NCBI GenBank assembly: GCA_943356455.1
Contig: CALRFB010000017.1
Location: 1-12,165, forward strand
Source of the DNA: Candidatus Nomurabacteria bacterium
GTDB taxonomy: Bacteria; Patescibacteriota; Minisyncoccia; Phycocordibacterales; UBA9973
Direction of reading: 5' to 3'
DNA: 12,165 nucleotides
The notes under the pieces were generated by a model, which saw only the letters and a list, made by a program, of their open reading frames with translations, searched no databases and was not told where the DNA came from. Made by a program: the position numbers and the translations under genes. Shown here one piece after another: positions 1 to 5,587 of the stretch (positions are counted from its first letter, which is position 1; each line of letters starts with the position of its first letter).

Positions 1-20
1 CCTTCGGGGCGTTTTCTTTT
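1..20 (+). terminator. Right part of a truncated hairpin terminator
   Basis: The window opens with CCTTCGGGGCG followed by TTTTCTTTT. CC-TTCG-GG forms the top of a UUCG-tetraloop stem. The following GCG would pair with bases lying just outside the window, and a T-rich tract follows. This is the shape of an intrinsic terminator for a gene to the left. Only half of it is visible. Confidence 0.6.
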
Positions 21-51
21 ACCCATATTTTCTTTTCTGTCTAGATGGGCG

Positions 52-60
52 TGATATACT
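52..60 (+). promoter_or_regulatory. Extended -10 promoter for the Cache-like sensor gene
   Basis: TGA-TATACT is an extended -10 element (TGn plus a five-of-six match to TATAAT). It ends 7 nt before the ATG at 68, so transcription starting about 7 nt downstream would begin at or next to the start codon. No good -35 is visible; TTTTCT at 33-38 is the nearest candidate. Confidence 0.55.
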
Positions 61-67
61 ATTTTAT

Positions 68-652
68 ATGCATACAAAAATTATTGCTTTTCTCCGTCGA
101 CCACGAACTGCATTGATCGTGATTGTGACGGTTGTATCGTTTACTATTTGTGCTGGGGGTCAATTTATCTTACGTTCATCTGCCAATGATCCACAAATAC
201 AAATGGCTCAAGACACAGCAGCCTTACTTGCTGCCGGCATGCCAGTGGCATCTATCTCGGCAAATAAAAATATTGAATCGACATTGAGCCCGTTTACTAT
301 TGTTACAGATAAATACGGTACGACGATTGCCTCAACAGCACTTTATAAAAACGCATTACCCCAAGCTCCACGCGGTGTCTTTATGTATGCGGGCATGATG
401 CGACGTATGCATACCGTGACATGGCAACCTTCGAATATGATGCGTTTTGCAGCTGCCGTTACACCGTATGAAGTAAATGGTGAATACGGCTATGTGCTCG
501 TAGCAAAAAATCTTCGTGAGATCGAACGACGCAGTAGTGGTTTCTGCGGTATTATTTTTGCTGGGTGGTTTGTTTCTTTGGGTGTGATCATCCTAACTTC
601 GCCTACTGCTTGGCGTCATTTGCGAAAAATTGTTCACGCAAAACACAAATAA
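68..652 (+). CDS. Two-TM membrane protein with extracytoplasmic Cache/PAS-like sensor domain
   Basis: The protein has 194 residues. There is a TM helix at about residues 13-36, an extracytoplasmic domain at about 37-157 and a second TM helix at about 159-177, ending in a short basic cytoplasmic tail. The middle part reads like the ligand-sensing domain of histidine kinases: SPFTIVTDKYGTTIAS (74-89, a 'what now, DxxG, what before' strand pair), then VTWQP (117-121), RFAAAVTPYEV (126-136) and GYVLVAKNLREIERR (141-155). In sensor kinases the helix after this domain leads to HAMP and kinase modules. Here the chain stops about 17 residues after TM2, so there is no output domain. It may be a free-standing sensor that works through a partner, or a structural membrane protein. 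The ATG at 68 sits just after a -10 box and no SD is visible. I do not recognise a named family, and the Cache-like reading is by pattern only. Confidence 0.8.
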   Translation: MHTKIIAFLRRPRTALIVIVTVVSFTICAGGQFILRSSANDPQIQMAQDTAALLAAGMPVASISANKNIESTLSPFTIVTDKYGTTIASTALYKNALPQAPRGVFMYAGMMRRMHTVTWQPSNMMRFAAAVTPYEVNGEYGYVLVAKNLREIERRSSGFCGIIFAGWFVSLGVIILTSPTAWRHLRKIVHAKHK

Positions 653-697
653 AACCTATTGGAAAATGTACTAGTATATACGTGTAAAAAAGCGTAC

Positions 698-727
698 TAT
701 GAGTATAGGTCAAAGGTATTACTCATA
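698..727. promoter_or_regulatory. 8-bp inverted repeat upstream of the lmo0937 gene
   Basis: TATGAGTA (698-705) and TACTCATA (720-727) are perfect inverted repeats separated by 14 nt. They end 24 nt before the ATG at 752. The arrangement suits an operator with two half-sites, or a weak RNA hairpin with a large loop. It has no T-tract, so it is not an obvious terminator for the upstream gene. Confidence 0.35.
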
Positions 728-732
728 ACGTG

Positions 733-744
733 ACGCATCTGCGT
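733..744. promoter_or_regulatory. 12-bp palindrome just before the lmo0937 start codon
   Basis: ACGCA-TC-TGCGT is a palindrome with a 2-nt centre, too tight for an RNA hairpin but suitable as a protein-binding site. It lies 7 nt before the ATG at 752 and overlaps the region where a -10 element or ribosome contact would be expected. No convincing -35/-10 pair was found for this gene. Confidence 0.3.
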
Positions 745-751
745 AGTTTAT

Positions 752-904
752 ATGCTAACAACAATCGCAATCATTTTGCTTATAGCTTGGTTACTTGGTG
801 TTACAGGAGTATTTGCCGTTGGGGGATTCATTCATATCCTCCTTGTTGTTGCCATTATTCTCTTTTTGGTTCGCGTTATCAGAGGCGAAAATCCAATAAA
901 GTAG
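752..904 (+). CDS. lmo0937-family small membrane protein
   Basis: This is a 50-residue protein starting MLTTIAIILLIAWLLGVTG and ending IRGENPIK. Two hydrophobic helices (about residues 3-22 and 27-43) are joined by a FAVGGFIH turn. The W13-L-L-G, the GGFIH turn and the basic-then-polar tail match the lmo0937 family (DUF5670) of tiny bacterial membrane proteins, whose usual size is about 50 residues. The family's molecular function is unknown; members are often associated with stress conditions. It lies in a different frame from the longer, spurious reading frame over this region. The start is fixed by family alignment and there is no SD. It is flanked upstream by two palindromes and downstream by a strong hairpin terminator, so it is probably a single-gene transcript. 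Confidence 0.87.
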   Translation: MLTTIAIILLIAWLLGVTGVFAVGGFIHILLVVAIILFLVRVIRGENPIK

Positions 905-921
905 TTTGGCGTCCTGATTTT

Positions 922-945
922 CAAAACCCCCGTCTGGGGGTTTTG
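922..945 (+). terminator. Rho-independent terminator of the lmo0937 gene
   Basis: CAAAACCCCC (922-931), loop GTCT, GGGGGTTTTG (936-945) form a perfect 10-bp stem with a four-base loop. The stem's lower part supplies the T run. It starts 17 nt after the TAG stop. Because A-tracts and T-tracts flank it symmetrically, it could also work from the opposite direction. Confidence 0.9.
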
Positions 946-950
946 TGCTA

Positions 951-978
951 TTGACACAACGCCACTGATGCGTAGTAT
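951..978 (+). promoter_or_regulatory. Promoter of the peptidoglycan-binding protein gene
   Basis: The -35 is a consensus TTGACA (951-956), followed by a 16-nt spacer and a -10 of TAGTAT (973-978). It begins 5 nt after the preceding terminator. Transcription would start near 985, giving a 5' leader of about 50 nt, the longest among the clearly assigned promoters here apart from that of the FN3 gene. Confidence 0.7.
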
Positions 979-980
979 TG

Positions 981-1007
981 AAATAGAGCCCTTTGGGGAA
1001 CCTATTT
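981..1007 (+). other. Possible 5'-leader hairpin
   Basis: AAATAG (981-986) pairs with CTATTT (1002-1007), and CCC (989-991) with GGG (996-998) around a TTTG loop, with a small internal loop between the two stems. It falls at the predicted transcription start of the next gene and could stabilise its mRNA 5' end. The stems are short, so chance is possible. Confidence 0.3.
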
Positions 1008-1034
1008 ATTAATTAGATGTATTGATATTAGCTT

Positions 1035-2318
1035 ATGAAAACAAAGCGTTTTTTTATTGTTGGGACGCGTAGTCTCCTTGCGATTTTTACTATAGTTAGC
1101 CTCGTCACAAGCGGTTTGGTTGGTTTTGTTGCCACAGCTCATGCCGAAGCTGAATCAGGTGACACAGATCAAAAATTAGTTGTAAATGAAAATATTGAAG
1201 GAACCAGTTCTGAAAATGATCACCAGGATCATCAGGACGACGACAATGAGGAATCTGACCACCACGATGACGGGGATGGAGAAGGTGACCATCACGATGA
1301 TGATGGTGGAGGAAACGAAGATGGTGGCGATGATACGATGGTAATCACCGGTACTATCCGTGTTTGTAAAATCGTAGTCGACGAAAGTATGCATGTCCTA
1401 CCAACCGCGACGGTAACAGGTGCGACATTTGAAATTCCGGGAATTACTGCAACGTCAGTGTACGGTCCTTCAGCAGGCGAACTTTCTACTACCGTTGTCA
1501 CGTCACCCATGAGCCTCAATACTCAATTGCTCGATACGTCAACTGAAAATGATGCAACCTGCACAATATATTCCGGACTTGCTCTTGGAAATTATTATTA
1601 CGGACCAGAAGTTATTACTGGTAATGTCGAAGGCTATACATGGGATGCGCCTCTTTACCACGATGATGTCGCGTACTATCTTTATTCTTTCGATTATTTC
1701 CAGCCATATAATACAGAACTTTTTGACGCCGATGAAACCAACGATTGGAATGGTGTATATACCGCAGACGGAAATATTCCCCTAAGTGAGGCAGAGCCAG
1801 ATGCAACTCTCGTTGTTGTAAACCGTTTGAAAATCATTGATAACGGCACAGGTGGCACAGGTGGCACTGGCGGCACAGGCGAAACTGGTGGCGGAGGCGG
1901 TGGCACAGGAGGAACGGTTGGAGGTAATGGGTTCATAACACCACCACCAATAGAAGGTAAAGTTCTCGGCGAATCTACGTGCGGGGAGTATCTCACAGAC
2001 TATCTCCGTTACGGATACCAAAATAATCCTGAACAAGTCAAAAAACTTCAATCTTTTTTGAATGAATATCTCGGTATTAAAATCGAAGTAAATGGAATGT
2101 TCGATAAGGCTACAAAAAAAGCAGTAGAACAATTCCAAAAGAAAGAGAATGACAATGTACTCAAACCTTGGAAAACCACAACAACGGGTATTGTGTATCT
2201 CACAACAAAAACACGAATTAACAACCTCATGTGTTCAACTCTTAAAAAAGATATTCCAAGCAATTTGATTAGTTGGAATAAAAACCCTGATACATTTCAA
2301 ATTAAACGTATCAAGTAA
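1035..2318 (+). CDS. Secreted protein with His/Asp-rich tract, Gly-Thr linker and C-terminal peptidoglycan-binding domain
   Basis: The protein has 427 residues. The signal peptide covers residues 1-37 (basic KTKR, hydrophobic core, AHA cleavage site). Residues 62-100 are strongly acidic with six His and two copies of DHHDD (75-79 and 85-89), and could hold divalent metals. Residues about 102-265 are rich in Thr, Val and aromatics with few charges, probably a beta-sandwich (TGTIRVCKIVVD at the start, two Cys at 111 and 176). A Gly/Thr linker (271-299) and PPP precede VLGES. The C-terminal domain (316-400; CGEYLTDYLRYGYQNNPEQVKKLQ, then a VNGMFDKATKKAVEQFQ helix) is the peptidoglycan-binding module that closes many Parcubacteria surface proteins. 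The likely role is wall-attached display of the beta domain. No enzyme motif is seen. The ATG has no SD, and its own promoter and terminator bracket it. Confidence 0.85.
   Translation: MKTKRFFIVGTRSLLAIFTIVSLVTSGLVGFVATAHAEAESGDTDQKLVVNENIEGTSSENDHQDHQDDDNEESDHHDDGDGEGDHHDDDGGGNEDGGDDTMVITGTIRVCKIVVDESMHVLPTATVTGATFEIPGITATSVYGPSAGELSTTVVTSPMSLNTQLLDTSTENDATCTIYSGLALGNYYYGPEVITGNVEGYTWDAPLYHDDVAYYLYSFDYFQPYNTELFDADETNDWNGVYTADGNIPLSEAEPDATLVVVNRLKIIDNGTGGTGGTGGTGETGGGGGGTGGTVGGNGFITPPPIEGKVLGESTCGEYLTDYLRYGYQNNPEQVKKLQSFLNEYLGIKIEVNGMFDKATKKAVEQFQKKENDNVLKPWKTTTTGIVYLTTKTRINNLMCSTLKKDIPSNLISWNKNPDTFQIKRIK
1845..1880 (+). repeat. Four tandem 9-bp repeats encoding GTG
   Basis: GGCACAGGT occurs at 1845-1853 and 1854-1862, with near-copies GGCACTGGC (1863-1871) and GGCACAGGC (1872-1880). 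The repeats encode the Gly-Thr-Gly linker before the peptidoglycan-binding domain. Nine-base units keep the frame, so slippage would change only linker length. Confidence 0.85.
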
Positions 2319-2345
2319 ATACTTCGCGCAACTGAACAACATATA

Positions 2346-2372
2346 GCAATGGGCCCGATAAGGGCCTTTTGC
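2346..2372 (+). terminator. Terminator of the peptidoglycan-binding protein gene
   Basis: GGCCC (2352-2356) and GGGCC (2362-2366) form a stem with a GATAA loop. It is extended by a G-T pair and an outer GCAA/TTGC pairing (2346-2349 with 2369-2372), and TTTT follows the core stem. It lies 28 nt after the TAA stop. Its T-run merges into the -35 of the next promoter. Confidence 0.7.
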
Positions 2373-2397
2373 ATTGGGGCTATTTGTGTTGTATAAT
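2369..2397 (+). promoter_or_regulatory. Promoter of the CAP-domain gene
   Basis: TTGCAT (2369-2374), a 17-nt spacer and a perfect TATAAT (2392-2397) precede the ATG at 2411 by 13 nt. Transcription would start near 2404, leaving a leader of only about 7 nt. This promoter rules out an in-frame TTG at 2369 as the start codon, because that TTG is the -35 box. Confidence 0.85.
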
Positions 2398-2410
2398 ATC
2401 GTCTGTATAT

Positions 2411-3415
2411 ATGAGGAAAAAACTTAAGCGTGTCTTCATACCCCATCAGGACAACGGCTATAAACCGACACTTTTTCACTATGTAAGCATTTCTGCCATA
2501 CTCATGATCGGCATAGGATTCTTTATGTCTTCAGTTGCAGTAAACCGCTACTTACTCACGACACAACAAGGTGCCGCGGTGTACTCTGCCGTGCTTGTAG
2601 ATCTTACAAATAAAGCGCGCGCTGAAAATAATACACCCACACTTACTCTCTCAGATACGCTTACTCAAGCTGCGCAGATGAAGGCCAATGATATGGCATC
2701 TAAACAATATTTTGCACATACGAGTCCAGACGGAACCACGCCGTGGTATTGGTTTCAAAAAGCAGGCTATGGATTTATGTACGCAGGAGAAAATCTAGCT
2801 GTGGACTTTAGCGAATCCAGTGATGTCGAAAACGCCTGGCTAGCTTCTCCAAAACATCGTGAAAATATTGTAGACAATCGTTTTAGTGAAATAGGTATTG
2901 CTACAAAAACTGCAATGTGGCAGGGGAGAGAGACAACATTTGTCGTTCAACTTTTTGGCACGCCTTCATATACAACCAAAAACTCAGCACCTATGGCATC
3001 TGTGGTACTCGCACCACAAACTCCATCAGGTACTATAAAGGCCGTCCCGGAAGTTGCCGGTGTATCAAAGTCGCAAAATACCCCACCCAGCATTGCTGTA
3101 CTTTCTGAAACACCCGACACTATTGTTGTTGCAAACACGACCACACAAGCCCCAAATAATTCCTTGGTGCATGACGTCACCCAATCTCTAGGTTCACAAC
3201 GAGCCTCGTTACTAGATAAAACAATAGTTCGTATGCCAAATATTTCAAGCTATGCACTTGTGTCGCTTGCCGTCATTATATTACTCGGACTTATCCTTTT
3301 TATATTTATTGAAATAAAACGCCAGCATCCACGACATGTAGTCATGGGTATTTTTGTTTTTTTCCTGCTTTCGTCCCTCGCATACCTGAGTCAGTCTTTT
3401 GTGTTGCCAATATAG
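2411..3415 (+). CDS. Membrane-anchored CAP/SCP (YkwD-like) domain protein
   Basis: The protein has 334 residues. TM1 is at about 22-45, a CAP domain at about 55-186, a Thr/Pro/Ser-rich linker at 187-275, then TM2 (about 280-301) and TM3 (about 308-330). The CAP signature is clear: LTNKARAENN (65-74), YFAHTSPDGTTPWYWFQKAG (100-119), AGENLA (125-130), SPKHRENI (146-153) and FSEIGIA (158-164). The four cavity residues of the family, H103, E127, H149 and E160, are all present. The CAP domain should sit outside the cytoplasmic membrane. YkwD-type proteins are widespread in CPR, but their reaction is not settled. The ATG at 2411 is chosen because a consensus promoter occupies the sequence immediately before it; the upstream in-frame extension would be 14 unrelated residues. 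No SD is visible. Confidence 0.93.
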   Translation: MRKKLKRVFIPHQDNGYKPTLFHYVSISAILMIGIGFFMSSVAVNRYLLTTQQGAAVYSAVLVDLTNKARAENNTPTLTLSDTLTQAAQMKANDMASKQYFAHTSPDGTTPWYWFQKAGYGFMYAGENLAVDFSESSDVENAWLASPKHRENIVDNRFSEIGIATKTAMWQGRETTFVVQLFGTPSYTTKNSAPMASVVLAPQTPSGTIKAVPEVAGVSKSQNTPPSIAVLSETPDTIVVANTTTQAPNNSLVHDVTQSLGSQRASLLDKTIVRMPNISSYALVSLAVIILLGLILFIFIEIKRQHPRHVVMGIFVFFLLSSLAYLSQSFVLPI

Positions 3416-3432
3416 TTTGCGATGTGTAGATA
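3404..3432 (+). promoter_or_regulatory. Weak candidate promoter for the MutY-like gene
   Basis: TTGCCA (3404-3409), a 17-nt spacer and TAGATA (3427-3432) end 9 nt before the ATG at 3442. The -10 matches consensus at only three of six positions and the -35 lies inside the end of the CAP gene. The geometry matches other promoters in the window, but co-transcription with the CAP gene (26-nt gap) is equally possible. Confidence 0.35.
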
Positions 3433-3441
3433 GATAACCCC

Positions 3442-4260
3442 ATGATTAAAACCTCTGACGTTGCTGCTTTTCGCCGCATTATTCGACACTATTACAAAAA
3501 ACATAAACGGGATTTTCCATGGCGCGAAACTAGTGACCCATATCGTATTTTGGTTTCAGAAATTATGTTGCAACAAACACAGGTTGATCGCGTGGTCAGT
3601 AAATATACTTCTTTTTTAAAAAAATGGCCCACCGTAAAGAAACTCGCCCAAGCAGATCTGCGAGACGTATTGGCAGAATGGTCCGGTCTCGGCTATAACC
3701 GTAGAGGAAAAAGTCTATGGTTACTCGCCAAAGTTGTTGTTTCTGATTTTAGAAATCGCATACCAAATACTCCAGAAGATTTGGATTCTTTACCAGGCAT
3801 AGGCCCATATACCTCCCGTGCTGTTATGGCTTTTGCTTATAACACGCCCCATGCATTGATAGAAACAAATATCAGAACTGTATTTGTACATAGTTTTTTT
3901 CCCAACACAAAACGCAAAATTAGCGACGCAGAACTTTTTCCATTTATAGAACGTACGCTCGACCGTACACAACCGAGGGAATGGTACTACGCTCTTATGG
4001 ACTATGGTGCATACCTTAAGAAAACTAAAAAAGGTAGTAATGCCAACCATGCGGTATACACAAAACAGAAAGCGTTTAAAGGTTCCCTCCGCGAAGCTCG
4101 CGGCGCTATTATGCGCGAACTTATCATAGCTCCGTGTACATTAAGAAAACTTCAAGATAAGATAAAACTTCCAGCAGAACGCATCGGCCATGCCGTGGAA
4201 GCGTTGAAAAAAGATGAAATAATCATGAAAAATGGTACTATCTATAGCATTTCTGACTAG
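3442..4260 (+). CDS. MutY-like HhH-GPD DNA glycosylase lacking the Fe-S cluster
   Basis: The protein has 272 residues, short for MutY (about 350). It contains an HhH-GPD fold with FPWRETSDPYRILVSEIMLQ (25-44), the catalytic Glu E40 before MLQQTQV, the helix-hairpin-helix LPGIGPYTSRAV (117-128) with Tyr at the position that is Lys in EndoIII, and ALMDYGAY (184-191). This pattern marks an adenine glycosylase acting on A opposite 8-oxoG. Three points differ from textbook MutY. The catalytic Asp is Glu (E141 in IETNIRTVF, 140-148). The four cluster cysteines after ALMDYGA are absent; the only Cys is C232. The NUDIX-like 8-oxoG-recognition domain is replaced by about 55 residues resembling a small winged helix (219-272). 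Similar short homologues occur in CPR and some Firmicutes as far as I recall, so the changes are probably a clade feature. Activity and exact substrate remain uncertain. Confidence 0.9.
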   Translation: MIKTSDVAAFRRIIRHYYKKHKRDFPWRETSDPYRILVSEIMLQQTQVDRVVSKYTSFLKKWPTVKKLAQADLRDVLAEWSGLGYNRRGKSLWLLAKVVVSDFRNRIPNTPEDLDSLPGIGPYTSRAVMAFAYNTPHALIETNIRTVFVHSFFPNTKRKISDAELFPFIERTLDRTQPREWYYALMDYGAYLKKTKKGSNANHAVYTKQKAFKGSLREARGAIMRELIIAPCTLRKLQDKIKLPAERIGHAVEALKKDEIIMKNGTIYSISD

Positions 4261-4288
4261 TTGCGCCGCACTGTGTACCTGCTACAAT
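4261..4288 (+). promoter_or_regulatory. Promoter of the HtrA-like gene, leaderless geometry
   Basis: TTGCGC (4261-4266), a 16-nt spacer and TACAAT (4283-4288, five of six). The -35 begins at the base after the MutY-like stop codon. The -10 ends 6 nt before the ATG at 4295, so transcription would begin at the A of the start codon. Confidence 0.75.
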
Positions 4289-4294
4289 TTTTGT

Positions 4295-5587
4295 ATGGAA
4301 ACCAATGAACATATTCAATCAATACAAAACGAAATACCACAACAGCCCCAAGATATCATACGCACATCCCAGCAAGATCATAGGCGTACCGTTCTGGTTG
4401 CAGCGTGTAGTGCGCTCGTGGTTGTTATTCTAGCGCTTGGCATTATTTACTTTTTTCGAACGAGAATTTTTACTTCTATCGCTACAGACTATATTTCCGC
4501 GCACAACGGTCTTTCTGCTAGCCTCGACACGGGCGCAAATGCACTTTTTTCTGGAGACAGTATTATTACATCGGCAGTTAAAAAAACTAATCCTGCGGTT
4601 GTCTCAATTACGATCAGCAAAGATGTACCAAAATACGAATTGCAAACTCTACCAAACTTCAATGATCCACTCGGTTTTTTCTCAATACCGTCTTTACCTG
4701 TTCAAAATGGCACTGAAAATAAAGAAGTTGGCAATGGCTCCGGGTTCCTTGTTTCGAGTGATGGCTACATCGTCACCAACCGCCATGTCGTAGATGACAA
4801 AACTGCAACATATACCGTCACACTCAATAGCGGGAAAAAATATCCCGCAAAAGTTATTGCATCTGATCAAGTATATGATATTGCTGTTGTAAAAATCGAA
4901 GGTACAGGTTTCCCTTCTGTTGTTCTAGGAGACTCGAGCAAATTGGAACTTGGTTCAACGGTGATAGCAATCGGTAATGCACTTGGAGAATTTAAAAATA
5001 CAGTTTCTGTTGGTGTTGTCTCAGGACTTTCTCGTTCCATAACAGCAGGGGACGGCATGGGTAAAAGCGAACAGCTTGAACAAGTTATTCAAACAGATGC
5101 AGCCATCAATCCGGGTAATTCTGGCGGACCGCTCCTCGACCTCAACGGCGAAGTTGTCGGTATCAATGTGGCAGTAGCCCAAGGCTCGCAATCTATTGGT
5201 TTTGCACTCCCTATAAATTCTGTAAAAAGTATTATTGGTTCAGTAAAAATAACTGGCAAAATAGTGCGTCCATATATCGGCGTACGATACGTACAGATCA
5301 ATGCCGACCTTGCCGAAAAAGAAAAACTATCGGTTGATTACGGCGTACTTATAAAAGCAGGTGATGCCAAAAATCCAGCAATCATCAAAGATTCACCGGC
5401 TGAAAAAGCAGGATTAAAAGTTGGAGACATCATTACTGCAGTCGATGGCGTCAAACTCGACGACACCCAAAGCTTGTCTATTATTGTTCGGGGTCATGCT
5501 GTCGGTGACACACTTTCACTGACAGTTGTGAGAGGTTCGGAAACTAAAAGTATTGCTATTATCCTAGGAGAAGCACCAGCAAACTAA
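4295..5587 (+). CDS. HtrA/DegP-like membrane-anchored serine protease
   Basis: The protein has 430 residues. A 31-residue polar cytoplasmic N-terminus and TM helix (about 33-54) are followed by a trypsin-like protease domain (about 92-318) and one PDZ domain (about 325-425). The catalytic triad is intact: H164 in TNRHVV, D195 in YDIAVVK and S276 in NPGNSGGPL. The PDZ contains the GVLIKAG and SPAEKAGLKVGDIITAVDG (367-385) motifs for binding C-terminal tails. It should degrade or refold damaged proteins on the outer face of the membrane. Single-PDZ, membrane-anchored forms are like DegS or Gram-positive HtrA. The ATG at 4295 is preferred because a good promoter ends just upstream; an in-frame GTG or ATG further back would fall inside the promoter and the end of the preceding gene. 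Its stop abuts the stop of the convergent pseudouridine synthase gene. Confidence 0.95.
   Translation: METNEHIQSIQNEIPQQPQDIIRTSQQDHRRTVLVAACSALVVVILALGIIYFFRTRIFTSIATDYISAHNGLSASLDTGANALFSGDSIITSAVKKTNPAVVSITISKDVPKYELQTLPNFNDPLGFFSIPSLPVQNGTENKEVGNGSGFLVSSDGYIVTNRHVVDDKTATYTVTLNSGKKYPAKVIASDQVYDIAVVKIEGTGFPSVVLGDSSKLELGSTVIAIGNALGEFKNTVSVGVVSGLSRSITAGDGMGKSEQLEQVIQTDAAINPGNSGGPLLDLNGEVVGINVAVAQGSQSIGFALPINSVKSIIGSVKITGKIVRPYIGVRYVQINADLAEKEKLSVDYGVLIKAGDAKNPAIIKDSPAEKAGLKVGDIITAVDGVKLDDTQSLSIIVRGHAVGDTLSLTVVRGSETKSIAIILGEAPAN

Noticed and set aside
730-954. 74-codon + strand open frame over the lmo0937 gene
   Set aside because: Its product is Cys/Tyr/Arg-rich with no recognisable pattern and runs through the terminator. 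The lmo0937 family protein in another frame explains the region.
1845-1916. Short repeats as a possible CRISPR array
   Set aside because: Units are 9 bp, contiguous, in frame with a coding sequence, and lack spacers.
1694-1996. Minus-strand frame encoding a Pro/Val-rich repeat
   Set aside because: It is the antisense image of the Gly/Thr-rich linker of the peptidoglycan-binding protein, with no start signal or promoter.
2369-2410. N-terminal extension of the CAP protein from a TTG codon
   Set aside because: The TTG is part of the -35 box and the extension contains the -10 box; ATG at 2411 fits both the promoter and the basic-then-hydrophobic N-terminus.
4232-4294. N-terminal extension of the HtrA-like protein
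   Set aside because: It overlaps the MutY-like gene and the promoter, and is Cys-rich unlike the rest of the protein.
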